Source: Verrucomicrobiota bacterium (lineage in GTDB: Bacteria > Verrucomicrobiota > Verrucomicrobiia > Opitutales > Opitutaceae). From it: DNA of 64,000 bases. This document shows positions 8,535 through 17,257 of the stretch, piece by piece. Under the pieces are notes generated by a model that saw nothing but the letters and a program-made list of their open reading frames with translations, ran no database searches and had not been told where the DNA came from. Position 1 is the stretch's first letter, and every line of letters begins with the position of its first letter. Location of the stretch: positions 29,039 through 93,038 of the forward strand of contig JAQGOP010000027.1 of the NCBI GenBank assembly GCA_028293545.1, read 5' to 3'. A program made the translations under genes and the position numbers.

Positions 8535-10169
8535 ATGAGTCACTCCGCTGCTTCCGCCACGCTGGACAAGAAACACAAGCTGGTCGTTTTCGCCTCATCG
8601 CTCGGCACCGTGTTCGAGTGGTATGACTTCTATATCTACGGCACGCTCGCGGCGTTTTTCGGGAAACTGTTCTTCCCGCCCGGCAATGAAACCGCCGGCT
8701 TCCTCTCCAGCCTCGCGCTCTTCGGCGTCGGCTTTTCCGTGCGACCCTTCGGCGCGCTCGTGTTCGGCCGCATCGGGGACCTCATCGGGCGGAAATACAC
8801 CTTCCTCGTCACCATCGTGGTCATGGGCCTCGCCACCGCCCTCGTCGGCGTGCTCCCGACCTACGCGACGATCGGATTTTGGGCGCCGGTTCTCCTCGTC
8901 ATTCTCCGCCTTGCCCAGGGACTTGCGCTCGGAGGTGAATACGGCGGGGCGGCGACCTACGTGGCGGAGCACGCGCCCGACGGGAAGCGGGGGTTGTTCA
9001 CGAGCTGGATCCAGCTGACGGCAACCCTGGGTTTTTTCCTTTCGCTCGCGGTGATCTACGTCACGCGCCACGCGATGACGGCGGAAAGTTTCGCGGCCTG
9101 GGGCTGGCGGGTGCCTTTCCTGGTTTCGGTGCTGCTGCTGGCGATCTCGATCTACATCCGGCTCAAGCTCGAGGAATCGCCGGTTTTCGCCGAGATGAAA
9201 GCCCAGGGCCGGACGTCAAAGGCGCCGCTCACCGAGAGCTTCGCGCGCTGGGGAAACGGCAAGCTCGTCCTGAAAGCGCTCTTCGGCGCGACCGCCGGGC
9301 AGGGCGTGGTGTGGTACGCCGGGCAATTCTACGCGCTCTATTTCATCAGCACGACGCTCAAGCTCGACTATGAGAACACGTACCTGCTGATCGCGGCCGC
9401 GTTGGTCATCGGCGCGCCGTTCCTGATTTTCTTCGGCTGGCTGTCGGACCGCATCGGACGGAAGTACATCATGCTGACGGGCTGCCTGCTCGCCGTGCTG
9501 ACCTACCAGCCGATTTTCCACGGGCTGACGCGGGCGGCAAACCCCGCGCTGGCGGACGCGATGCAGCGGACGCCGGTCGTGCTGCACACCGGGGAATATC
9601 GCGGGATGTTCACGCTGACCCTCGAAGCGGTGAAGGATGCGGCTGGGAAAATCGTCGGCTTGAAAAAAACCACTTCAGTGACGGACCATGCGCGGAATTT
9701 TCTCAATGGCCGCGGGATTCCCTTTACCCTCGCCCCGGCGTTAACCGAAGCCCCGCTCGTCTTGAGCGTGGGGGACGCGAAAGTCCCCGGTTTCGAGGCC
9801 CCCGCATATGAGGCGGCGCTCGCGCCGGCGGGCTATCCGAGGTCGGCGGATGCCGCCCGGGTAAATCGCGTCGCGGTCGTGGCACTTTTGACCGTGTTGA
9901 TGCTCTATGTTGCGATGGTTTATGGCCCGATCGCGGCGTTCCTCGTCGAACTTTTTCCCACTCACATCCGGTACACCTCCATGTCGCTCCCCTATCACAT
10001 CGGCAACGGTTGGTTCGGCGGATTCCTGCCGCTGATAGCGGCGAGCATCGTGGTCTTCACCGGCGACATCTATGCGGGCCTGTGGTATCCCATCGCGATT
10101 GCCGCGATGTCCTTCGTGGTGGGCCTGGTGCTGCTGCCCGAGACGAAGGATAACGACATCAACAAATAG
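8535..10169 (+). CDS. MFS transporter, metabolite:H+ symporter (MHS) type, with large extramembrane insert
   Basis: Polytopic inner-membrane symporter of 544 residues; start ATG 8535 (MSHSAAS). The N-terminal half carries MHS hallmarks: SLGTVFEWYDFYIYGTLA, the loop motif GRIGDLIGRK near 83-92, and a second GWLSDRIGRKYIM near 330. Between a helix ending near 355 and the next helix near 460 lies a non-membrane insert of about 100 residues rich in Ala, Pro and charged residues, making the protein roughly 100 longer than usual MHS carriers. Substrate (organic acid or betaine type) cannot be told from sequence. Confidence 0.88.
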   Translation: MSHSAASATLDKKHKLVVFASSLGTVFEWYDFYIYGTLAAFFGKLFFPPGNETAGFLSSLALFGVGFSVRPFGALVFGRIGDLIGRKYTFLVTIVVMGLATALVGVLPTYATIGFWAPVLLVILRLAQGLALGGEYGGAATYVAEHAPDGKRGLFTSWIQLTATLGFFLSLAVIYVTRHAMTAESFAAWGWRVPFLVSVLLLAISIYIRLKLEESPVFAEMKAQGRTSKAPLTESFARWGNGKLVLKALFGATAGQGVVWYAGQFYALYFISTTLKLDYENTYLLIAAALVIGAPFLIFFGWLSDRIGRKYIMLTGCLLAVLTYQPIFHGLTRAANPALADAMQRTPVVLHTGEYRGMFTLTLEAVKDAAGKIVGLKKTTSVTDHARNFLNGRGIPFTLAPALTEAPLVLSVGDAKVPGFEAPAYEAALAPAGYPRSADAARVNRVAVVALLTVLMLYVAMVYGPIAAFLVELFPTHIRYTSMSLPYHIGNGWFGGFLPLIAASIVVFTGDIYAGLWYPIAIAAMSFVVGLVLLPETKDNDINK

Positions 10170-10211
10170 CCGTGCGCAGTTAACCCAACTTTGCTTCCGA
10201 CCCGGGCCGTT

Positions 10212-10778
10212 ATGAAACCACTCGCTTCCTTCGTGACGGTGCTGGCGTTGCTGCTCGTGGTTCCGCGCCTGGCGGCGGAGGAAACGGCGGCAGTCCCGCA
10301 CGTGAGCGATCCGGAAAAGGTGTTGTCATCGGACCAGGCGTGGAAGGAACGCGCCGAGAATAAACTGGTGAATTTTGAAAAGGCGGCCGAGTTCCGCATC
10401 CTCGTGCGATTCCATGCAAAGTCGCCGGCGCCGGAAGAGGACAAAATCCCGGGCGCCTATATGCGCGCGCTGGCGCGACAGCTCGGCGTCGGTACAAAAG
10501 GCGTGCTCGCGGTTTACTTTGCGGACGAGGAGGAATGGCGCCTCTGGGTCGGCGATGAATCCACCGCAACGTTCGTGGGAAAACCCGGCACCGCCGCGGA
10601 ACTCACCAAGAGCGGGGATATCCATCGGACGAAGGAAGCGTTTCTGACGAAAGTCACGGCCGCGGGCGATGCGGCCCTGGCGGAACGGAAACAAACTTCC
10701 GTGGCGTGGCGCCGGCAGCTGCGCACCGACGCAATGATCGACGGTTTGGTCGAGAAGTTTCGTCCGCCGTTGAAGTGA
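10212..10778 (+). CDS. TPM-domain (TLP18.3/Psb32/MOLO-1-like) secreted protein
   Basis: One hundred eighty-eight residues with a signal peptide (about 1-22, ending RLAAE). The mature part contains KLVNFEKAAEFRILVRF, LARQLGVGTKGVLAVYFAD and EEWRLWVGDES, matching the pattern of TPM domains (mixed beta-alpha fold, sometimes phosphatase-like), but no C-terminal transmembrane helix is present. ATG 10212 chosen because it opens the signal peptide. Convergent with the aspartyl protease gene, 7 bp away. Confidence 0.62.
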   Translation: MKPLASFVTVLALLLVVPRLAAEETAAVPHVSDPEKVLSSDQAWKERAENKLVNFEKAAEFRILVRFHAKSPAPEEDKIPGAYMRALARQLGVGTKGVLAVYFADEEEWRLWVGDESTATFVGKPGTAAELTKSGDIHRTKEAFLTKVTAAGDAALAERKQTSVAWRRQLRTDAMIDGLVEKFRPPLK

Positions 10779-10785
10779 AGCTGAG

Positions 10786-12024
10786 CTAACGTCGGGCGGT
10801 TTCGACGAGGATGTCTTTCAGGACGACGCCCAACGTAAAGTCACGGCCCTCGCGCCGCAGGGTCAGGAGGTAATGCGTGCCGGCCGGTTTTTCCCAGAAG
10901 CGCGCCAGCGGCAGGATGGCCGGATCGGTGCGCCAAAACGTGACGTCCAAATCGTCGATTTTCCGGAGCACGTCGCCGGTGCGGATGCCTTGGAGATCGG
11001 CGGGCGTCCCGGGCGCGACGTGCGCGTCGAGGTCGTCGTTCTCGGACTTCGGCACGAAGACGGCGCCCAGTCGATTGTGCGGGAAGACCTCGGGGATGGG
11101 TCGTTCGGCGCGCAGGTAGGCGAATCCCGCCTTCGGATCCGTGACCAGGCCCATTTGCTTGAGCGCGAAAATTCCGAGGCAGGCGGAATATTCGACTCCA
11201 TCGCGTCGGACATCGGCGGAGTCGGACCGAGTCACCCAGATGTTGTGCAAGGTCACCCCGTAGAAATCGAAGGTGTCGGCGAGGGCGACCTCCCGCACCA
11301 CCAGGCCGGCGGCGGGCTTGTAATACGCGTCGAGCGTGGCCGGGGCGCGCGGGTGCGCATTGCGCCACGCCTGCCATTTGGGAGCGGAGAGGCTGATCCC
11401 GCTCTTGCTTCCGGTGTCGATGAGGATGGATTCGGTTTTCGAACTGAATCGCCGCTTGGATTCGAGGACGAGCTGGGTGTCGCCGCGGGGGAGGCGCAGT
11501 TTTTTCCAACCCCAGCTTTTCGGCGCCTTTCCGATCGGTCCGATCTGCCGGTGTGGAAGGTCGAACAACATGACCAACTCCTTGAACGCAGGAAACCCCA
11601 GGAGACCGTCGAACTCGTCCTTCAAATAGTCCGGCATTTCCACGACGAGTGGCTGCACCCGGGGATACTCGTTGCCAAAGATGAAGAGTGAAAAGGGCTC
11701 GGTTGAGCCCGCGGCCACTTCGCCCGGCACCGGGGTAAAATTTGGCGACGGAGGTGTCACTGTGAGCCCCAGATTTTCCGCGGAACGCTGGCTCAGGGCC
11801 ACCGGGACACCGGTACCGGTATCGAGTGCGAAGTGCACGCGCCGGCGGTTGATGTTCGCCTCGACGATGATCCGTTCGTCGGAACGGAGCGTTGCGGCGG
11901 AAGAGGGCAGGGAAGTGGCGTCGCTGGTCGTGAGGCCCGGCGGGTCCGAAACGGGGGCGGAATGGGCGATGGATTGGGCGAGGGCCGATAAAACGAAAGT
12001 GAAGACGAACGGGAAGCGCGGCAT
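10786..12024 (-). CDS. Bilobed retropepsin-like aspartyl protease with C-terminal PDZ domain
   Basis: Secreted protein of 412 residues with signal peptide (1-22). Two separate aspartyl-protease cores are visible: ALDTGTGVPV with DTG at 68-70 followed by the hydrophobic-Gly motif DGLLGF near 139-144, and LIDTGSKSGISLS with DTG at 203-205 followed by ACLGIF near 281-286. A PDZ domain (about 315-405, with GTPADLQGIRTGDVLRKI) closes the protein. Both catalytic Asp residues are present, so a single chain could form the pepsin-like two-Asp site that single-domain retropepsins make by dimerising. Substrate unknown; probably periplasmic. Confidence 0.8.
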   Translation of the reverse strand: MPRFPFVFTFVLSALAQSIAHSAPVSDPPGLTTSDATSLPSSAATLRSDERIIVEANINRRRVHFALDTGTGVPVALSQRSAENLGLTVTPPSPNFTPVPGEVAAGSTEPFSLFIFGNEYPRVQPLVVEMPDYLKDEFDGLLGFPAFKELVMLFDLPHRQIGPIGKAPKSWGWKKLRLPRGDTQLVLESKRRFSSKTESILIDTGSKSGISLSAPKWQAWRNAHPRAPATLDAYYKPAAGLVVREVALADTFDFYGVTLHNIWVTRSDSADVRRDGVEYSACLGIFALKQMGLVTDPKAGFAYLRAERPIPEVFPHNRLGAVFVPKSENDDLDAHVAPGTPADLQGIRTGDVLRKIDDLDVTFWRTDPAILPLARFWEKPAGTHYLLTLRREGRDFTLGVVLKDILVETARR

Positions 12025-12242
12025 GGGTTTGATCTACGGCTCGGTCAGGAATGAGCGAAGCGCATCACCCTCGACCCCAAGCGGGAGCGAGAGTTTCGCA
12101 ACGTGGCGCCACGTTCCCATCGGCGCACCGAGCAAGACAGGCCTGCGATTATTCGTGAAAGCCGGGCTTGCGCGCAGCAAAACGCCACGGTGTAAATGGC
12201 CCCTCGCGGGAATTACTCCCGTCGTTCGCACCTCCTCACCCC
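12025..12242. other. Divergent intergenic region with a perfect 16-bp palindrome
   Basis: Lies between the divergent aspartyl protease and symporter genes and must hold both promoters. It contains AACGTGGCGCCACGTT at 12100-12115, a perfect palindrome that is also part of the type B repeat family (compare 8350-8366). Whether it is an operator or a repeat remnant cannot be decided from one copy. No gene seen. Confidence 0.5.
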
Positions 12243-14357
12243 ATGACTTTGTTTGGCCTGCACTGGATCGATTCGCTCATATTAATCGCCTATATCATCG
12301 CAGTGCTGGCCATCGGGAAGGCGCATTCCGGCAACGTCAAAGGCGAGAACGATTTCTTCCTCGGCGGCCGCTCCCTTGGCAAGTGGTTCCAGTTTTTCCT
12401 CAGTTTCGGCAACATGACCGACCCGGGCCAGGCGACGACCACCGCCAGCTCGGTCTATCGCCAGGGAGCCGGGGGCGCGTGGCTGGCGCTGATCACGCTT
12501 TTCCTGACGCCATATTATTGGTTCACCAATGTCTGGTTCCGTCGCGTGCGGCTCACGACAATGGCGGATCTTTTCCAGGACCGTTTTGGCCGCCGGTTCC
12601 TCGCGACGCTGTATGCGATCAGCACGATCCTGATGGCGGTCGTCGGCATCGCCGGCGGCAACGTCGTCGCGCTGAAAACGCTGCAGCCGATGATGGTCAA
12701 GCCGGAGTCGGCCTACACGCAGGTCGAACGCCAGCAGGTGAACGATTTCCAGGAGTTCAGCCAGCTGCGGAAGGAACGCGTCGCGGCCGAATTGTCGCCG
12801 GAAAAGATGTCGCGGTATTCGGTACTGAAGGATTTCTACGACCGCGGACAACTCCAGCCGTACATTTCCTACCTGTCCCCCGTCCCGTTCTATCTGGTTT
12901 CGTCGCTGCTCGTCGCGATTTTCGTGATGCTCGGCGGGCTCAAGGCGTCGGCGGTGGTCGATGCGGTGCAAGCCGTCCTCGTGATCGTGATTTCGCTCGT
13001 GCTGATCCCTTTTGGGCTGGCGAAGATCGGCGGGGTCGCGGGCCTGCACGCGAAGGTGCCGGCGGTGATGTTCAATGTTTTCGGCGGGGGCAACGCCAGC
13101 GAGTACACGTGGTATTCCATCGGCGCGCTGCTGCTTGTCCAGCTGGTGGGCATCGTGGGCTCGCAGGCGAGCATGACGATCGCCGGGTCGGCGAAGAACG
13201 AGTACGCCGCGCGCATCGGTGCGATCACCGGCGGTTTCAGCAAGCGGTTCGTGACGATCGCGTGGTGCTTCTGCGGACTGATCGCGATCGCGCTGTTCGG
13301 GCCCAACCTTTCCGATCCGGACCAGACCTGGGGGCTGCTCACCCGCGCGCTGCTGCCGGTGGGTTTGATCGGCGTGATGATCGTCGGCATCCTCGGCGGC
13401 AAGCTGGCGCTGCTGGGCGCGGGTTCCGTGGTGCTCGCGGGCCTCGTCGTGAAGAACCTCTACGAGCCGGTCTTCCCGGGAAAATCGGAGAAGCACTACA
13501 TGACGGTCGCGCGGATCACGGTGCCGGTGATGCTCGGCCTCGGGATTGGCATCGGGCTTTACCTGAACAGCGTCGTGGCGCTCCTGAAATTCGCGATCGT
13601 GCTGCTCGCGGTGTGGGGCGTGCCGATCACGTTGATCTTCCTGTGGCGCCGCCTCACGGAAACCGCGGTGCGCGTGCAGGTCATCGCGACCCTGATCTTC
13701 ATCGCGGTGATTCCATGGCTCGTGTCCTCGATCCCGGCGTTGGCGCGCTCGGCGACGCTGACGGCGATGACGGAGGAGCGGACCGTGACGCATGAGTCGG
13801 CGGCGACGGCGGACGATGTCGCGTCAGGGCATGCCAAGGCGGTCGGCGAGACGTTCACGCGCACGCAGGTGATCGAGCCGGTTTCGGTTTATTTCGAAGA
13901 GGGCGTGGTGCGCACGAACCCGCATGACCTGTCGTCCCCGAAGACGGGGAGGGGCCTGTTCCGCACGGAGGTTTACCTGCTTCATTTATTGGGCGTCGAC
14001 GTGACGAAGTTTCGCCCGGCGGGCCTGATGACGACGCGTTATGTCGTCGATGCATTGCTGCCGATCGTGCTCCTGGTCGTGGTCAGCCTGTTGACGCAGC
14101 CCACGGATCCGAAACGCGTGGCGCGTTTTTATGTGCGCCTGAAGACCCCGGTGGCGGAGACCTTGGAACAGGACGCGATCGAGGTCGAAAAGAGCTATGC
14201 GGATCCGACGCGCTTCGACGCCCGAAAACTTTTCCCGCGGAGCAATTGGGAGTTCACGAAATGGGATCGCACCGACACGATGGGGTTCCTGGCGTGCTGC
14301 GGCCTCGTGGGCTTCATCCTGGTGTTCTTCAAAGCGGTGCTGGCCTTCGGCGCCTGA
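12243..14357 (+). CDS. Sodium:solute symporter (SSS) family transporter, long form
   Basis: Polytopic Na+-coupled symporter of 704 residues; start ATG 12243 (MTLFGLHWIDSLILIAY). Residues about 30-80 have the SSS signature region (ENDFFLGGRSLGKWFQF, GNMTDPGQA). A soluble, charged stretch (about 160-205) and another near 510-560 separate groups of helices, and a final helix ends GFILVFFKAVLAFGA. The length is above the usual ~500 residues, typical of the long SSS proteins of planctomycetes and verrucomicrobia. Substrate unknown. The TGA stop is overlapped by the next AAGTAGCGC repeat. Confidence 0.88.
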   Translation: MTLFGLHWIDSLILIAYIIAVLAIGKAHSGNVKGENDFFLGGRSLGKWFQFFLSFGNMTDPGQATTTASSVYRQGAGGAWLALITLFLTPYYWFTNVWFRRVRLTTMADLFQDRFGRRFLATLYAISTILMAVVGIAGGNVVALKTLQPMMVKPESAYTQVERQQVNDFQEFSQLRKERVAAELSPEKMSRYSVLKDFYDRGQLQPYISYLSPVPFYLVSSLLVAIFVMLGGLKASAVVDAVQAVLVIVISLVLIPFGLAKIGGVAGLHAKVPAVMFNVFGGGNASEYTWYSIGALLLVQLVGIVGSQASMTIAGSAKNEYAARIGAITGGFSKRFVTIAWCFCGLIAIALFGPNLSDPDQTWGLLTRALLPVGLIGVMIVGILGGKLALLGAGSVVLAGLVVKNLYEPVFPGKSEKHYMTVARITVPVMLGLGIGIGLYLNSVVALLKFAIVLLAVWGVPITLIFLWRRLTETAVRVQVIATLIFIAVIPWLVSSIPALARSATLTAMTEERTVTHESAATADDVASGHAKAVGETFTRTQVIEPVSVYFEEGVVRTNPHDLSSPKTGRGLFRTEVYLLHLLGVDVTKFRPAGLMTTRYVVDALLPIVLLVVVSLLTQPTDPKRVARFYVRLKTPVAETLEQDAIEVEKSYADPTRFDARKLFPRSNWEFTKWDRTDTMGFLACCGLVGFILVFFKAVLAFGA

Positions 14358-14358
14358 A

Positions 14359-14545
14359 GTAGCGCAGGCGGCCCGCCTGCTTGGGGAAATTAGCGAATGG
14401 CGAGCGGGCAAATGCACCGGAAACGTCGCGCCATGTCTTCGACTGGCTCCGTTATGCGTTTCAATCACTGGGGCCGCAGGTTTGTAGCTGGCGCCCGTAG
14501 TGGAACCCGGCCGCAGCCCCGGAGCAGGCGGGCCGCCTGCGCTAC
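14359..14545. repeat. Nested palindromic element, type B copy 2 (outer arms 14359-14381 and 14523-14545)
   Basis: Two exact inverted GTAGCGC repeats enclose one strand of the type B inner family (CGCGCCATGTCTTCGACTGG at about 14424, then CGCAGGTTTGTAGC). Here the right inner arm is largely lost, so the element looks decayed compared with 8291-8482. The same inner sequence appears reverse-complemented at 20700-20868. Confidence 0.85.
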
Positions 14546-14596
14546 TTTCTCCGTCGCGGTAGGCAAAAAATCGGGTCGCCCGGAGGTGGACGCTTG

Positions 14597-15568
14597 ATGT
14601 CTGCCCGGAAATATTCAGTCATGGGCCTGATGAGCTCATCTCGCTTCCTGTTTGGTCGCCGTGCATGGGTGTGGTTGATCGGCCTTGCTCCGCTGCTGAG
14701 CCTGCGGGGGGCGGATGACATTGCGACGCAGGTGATCCCGGACCTGCCGCCCGCCTGGGTGGCTTGGAACCAAAGCGAGGCCGCCCGTGGCTTTCGGGCT
14801 TCGATCGAGAAGTTTACGAAAAAAGTTTCGGCGACCAGCCGGCTTGCTTTTGAAATCCCGCGGCTGGGCATCGACATGATTTTCGTGCCGCCGGGGAAGT
14901 TTGAGATGGGCGAGGACGGGAGCGAGGAGGACGAGCACCCGGAAACGGCGGTGACCATCACGCGTGGTTTCTGGCTCGGTCGCTTCGAAATCACCCAGGA
15001 GGAATGGAAGTACGTGATGGAAGCGAACCCGCGGTTGACGAAGTTCGAATTGAATCCGAGCACGTACAAGGGCGCCCAGCGCCCGGTCGAATTCATCTCA
15101 TGGAAGGCGGCGAACGAATTCTGCAAATACGTCAATGACCGGGAATACAACGCGGGGCGGTTGCCGCGTGGCTACGTGTACCGCCTGCCCACCGAGGCGG
15201 AGTGGGAGCATGCATGCCGGTTGGGCCTGAAGGAGAATAACCTGGGGGTCCGACCGAACACGGGTTGGTACAACGTCACGCCGAAGGAAGGAACCCACCC
15301 GGTTGGCCAAAAATCCGCGGACCTGCTTGGCCTGCACGACATGTTCGGGAACGTGGCGGAGTGGTGTTCCGACTGGTTCGGCACCTATGTGGGCAAGCCG
15401 GTGGCCGACCCGGTGGGCCCGGAAAAAGGGGATTTTCGCGTCGCGCGTGGCGGGTGTTGGAACGACATCGCCTACGGCTGCCGCCCGGGCTACCGCTCCG
15501 GCGCCGAGGACATCGTGCGCAGCGCCGGCATCGGCATGCGCCTCGCGCTCGCGCCCGAGATCAAGTAG
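14597..15568 (+). CDS. Formylglycine-generating-enzyme-like (SUMF1/FGE-sulfatase) domain protein
   Basis: Exported protein of 323 residues: basic N-terminus plus hydrophobic segment (FGRRAWVWLIGLAPLLSL), then a FGE-sulfatase/C-type-lectin-like fold from about 95 with signature motifs FVPPGKFEMG, GRFEITQEEWKYVM, PVEFISWKAANEFC, YRLPTEAEWEHACR, FGNVAEWCSDW and RVARGGCWND. The two-cysteine copper site of true FGE cannot be confirmed, so a binding or structural role is equally likely. ATG 14597; a TTG just before is possible. Its stop codon TAG (15566-15568) is the TAG inside an AAGTAGCGC repeat. Confidence 0.88.
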   Translation: MSARKYSVMGLMSSSRFLFGRRAWVWLIGLAPLLSLRGADDIATQVIPDLPPAWVAWNQSEAARGFRASIEKFTKKVSATSRLAFEIPRLGIDMIFVPPGKFEMGEDGSEEDEHPETAVTITRGFWLGRFEITQEEWKYVMEANPRLTKFELNPSTYKGAQRPVEFISWKAANEFCKYVNDREYNAGRLPRGYVYRLPTEAEWEHACRLGLKENNLGVRPNTGWYNVTPKEGTHPVGQKSADLLGLHDMFGNVAEWCSDWFGTYVGKPVADPVGPEKGDFRVARGGCWNDIAYGCRPGYRSGAEDIVRSAGIGMRLALAPEIK

Positions 15569-15853
15569 CGCAGGCGGCCCGCCTGCTCAGGAAAAGTAGC
15601 GAGTAGCGAGTAGCGGGTAGCGAGTATTCCGGGAAACCCCCATTTGAACAGAAGACAACGAAGGTAACGAAGTGGTCCCGGTCGGCGGAATCGCTCGTGC
15701 CCTAAACGATGTAGGTTTCGAAGGGTTCCAATCCCACACACCGTCAATGGCACGATGGGTTTCGCGAACCCGAACCTCTTCGTTTCCTTCGTTCCCTTCT
15801 GTTCAAATGGATTCGGGTTCGACGCCCCGGAGCAGGCGGGCCGCCTGCGCTAC
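15565..15853. repeat. Nested palindromic element, type A copy 2 (outer arms 15565-15587 and 15831-15853)
   Basis: Same architecture as 2977-3231. Exact outer GTAGCGC arms; inner arms TTTGAACAGAAGACAACG... at 15643-15672 and its partner at 15778-15807. The centre (15673-15777) has diverged from copies 1 and 3 except for GGAATCGCTCGTGCCC. Both outer arms donate a stop codon: TAG at 15566-15568 for the FGE-domain gene and, on the other strand, 15850-15852 for the OmlA-like gene. A short GAGTAGCGAGTAGCG tandem is at 15596-15625. Confidence 0.9.
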
Positions 15854-16293
15854 TTCGACTCTTCCATCGCCTCGACGCGGCCGTCCTTGAAGATGATCCG
15901 AATCGTTTCCTCGGTGAGCTCCTGGTAGACGTCGGAAAAAACCGGCTCGAGGTAGACGTAGGTCGCGCCGCTGCGTGAATCGCGCACGAAGCGGCGGCGA
16001 TATCCGACATGGGCGGTGCCGGCATATTCGTCGTACGTGCTGGTGTAGATCCACGTCTCGGTCTGGCCCTGGCCAGTGACGTGTTCCTTGCGTTCATCGG
16101 GTTGGCCCAGCGCGATGTAAACCATGTCCTTCGTGTAGCCCACTTCGACCCGGCCCTTGCGGAGTTTTTCCTGCGTCGGGGCGTCGAGCCCGGCAAAGGT
16201 CGCAGACTTTTCCTTGATCCGGCTGTCGATGGTGCTGCATCCCGCGGCGAGCAGGGCCAGCAGGACGAGGGGCAGAAAATTGCGGAATTTCAT
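15850..16293 (-). CDS. SmpA/OmlA (BamE-like) lipoprotein
   Basis: Lipoprotein of 147 residues: signal peptide with lipobox LLAAGC and lipidated Cys19. The sequence GRVEVGYTKDMVYIALGQPD is the typical BamE/SmpA fold entry (helix, then G-P-D turn), followed by TETWIYT. Members assist outer-membrane protein assembly or stabilise the envelope; whether this one joins the BAM complex is unknown. Its stop codon is supplied by the flanking repeat, giving the C-terminus EESK. Confidence 0.72.
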   Translation of the reverse strand: MKFRNFLPLVLLALLAAGCSTIDSRIKEKSATFAGLDAPTQEKLRKGRVEVGYTKDMVYIALGQPDERKEHVTGQGQTETWIYTSTYDEYAGTAHVGYRRRFVRDSRSGATYVYLEPVFSDVYQELTEETIRIIFKDGRVEAMEESK

Positions 16294-16366
16294 AGGGGAA
16301 GTACGCGCACGCTGCCGCAGATTTTACGGTCTGGCAAGGAGCCGGGCGCGCTTTCAACCTCGGGGA

Positions 16367-17137
16367 ATGATCCAGCCTGGATTGGTTTCCATCACGTTCC
16401 GCGCCTTGTCTCCCGCGCAGGTCATCGCGCTGGTGCGCGAGGCGGGACTCCGGGGGATCGAGTGGGGCGGCGACATCCATGTCCCGCATGGTAACGCTGC
16501 GCGGGCGCGCGAAACCCGCGAGCTGACCCTCGAGGCCGGCCTCGAAGTCGCCGCCTACGGCAGCTACTACCGCGCCGGCCAGAGCGAATCGTCGGGACTT
16601 TCGTTTTCCGCGGTGCTCGAGAGCGCGATCGAACTTGGCGCGCCGACGGTGCGCGTCTGGGCCGGCGCCACGGGCTCCGCCGCCGCCGACGCCGCCACGC
16701 GCGAGCGGGTTTCGGCGGACTTGCGCCGCATCGCCGCGCTCGCGCAAGCCGCGCAGGTTTCAGTGTCGTTGGAATTTCATAACGGCACGTTGACCGATAC
16801 TGCGGACTCCACCCTGCAGCTGCTCAAGGCGGTGGATCACGCGAATCTCTTCACCTACTGGCAGCCGCCCCTCGATCGTGGCACCGAGGATTGCCTCGCT
16901 GACCTGGGGCGCCTGCTGCCGCGGGTGACAAACGTGCACGTTTACCACTGGCGACCGGCGTCGACAGATCGCCTGCCCCTGGCCGAGGGCGCGGAGCGCT
17001 GGAGCCGGTTCCTGGCGCTGGCCGAAAAGGCGCCGGGCGATCGGTATGCCATGCTCGAGTTTGTCGAGGCCGACGCGCCGGCGAATTTCCTCCGCGACGC
17101 CTCCACCTTGAAGGCGTGGCTCAAGGCTCAGAAGTAG
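16367..17137 (+). CDS. Sugar phosphate isomerase/epimerase-like TIM-barrel protein
   Basis: Two hundred fifty-six residues of the xylose-isomerase-like barrel (AP endonuclease family 2 fold). Visible features: LREAG-type opening with REAGLRGIEWGGDIHV, LGAPTVRVWAG, VSVSLEFHNGTLTD (metal-ligand Glu and His region) and YAMLEFVEADAP. Substrate unknown. ATG 16367 is preferred over longer in-frame reading through the promoter of the divergent lipoprotein gene. The stop TAG lies within a variant AAGTAGCGCAGG repeat at 17132-17153. Confidence 0.78.
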   Translation: MIQPGLVSITFRALSPAQVIALVREAGLRGIEWGGDIHVPHGNAARARETRELTLEAGLEVAAYGSYYRAGQSESSGLSFSAVLESAIELGAPTVRVWAGATGSAAADAATRERVSADLRRIAALAQAAQVSVSLEFHNGTLTDTADSTLQLLKAVDHANLFTYWQPPLDRGTEDCLADLGRLLPRVTNVHVYHWRPASTDRLPLAEGAERWSRFLALAEKAPGDRYAMLEFVEADAPANFLRDASTLKAWLKAQK

Positions 17138-17153
17138 CGCAGGCAGGATGCCT
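17134..17153 (+). repeat. Variant GTAGCGCAGG repeat (CAGGATGCCT form) supplying a stop codon
   Basis: Begins GTAGCGCAGG like the main family but continues CAGGATGCCT, the centre used by the repeats at 25184-25607. Its TAG is the stop of the upstream epimerase gene. No partner arm is recognisable downstream; 17154-17257 shows nothing else. Confidence 0.7.
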
Positions 17154-17257
17154 TCGCTCCGCCCAGCCCGCGTTCGCGACTCCGGGTGGAACGCGTGTGT
17201 CTGCCCGGCGTTTACGCGGTCAGAATCGTCCCGCGAAGGAGACATCGCGCCGCACCT

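Noticed and set aside
12100..12115. Perfect 16-bp palindrome as a regulator binding site
   Set aside because: It belongs to the type B repeat family and has no second regulatory copy at comparable promoters; listed only as part of the intergenic description.
15596..15625. GAGTAGCGAGTAGCG tandem units as a CRISPR array or VNTR
   Set aside because: Units are short, contiguous and without unique spacers; they are arms of the palindromic elements, and no cas genes are present.
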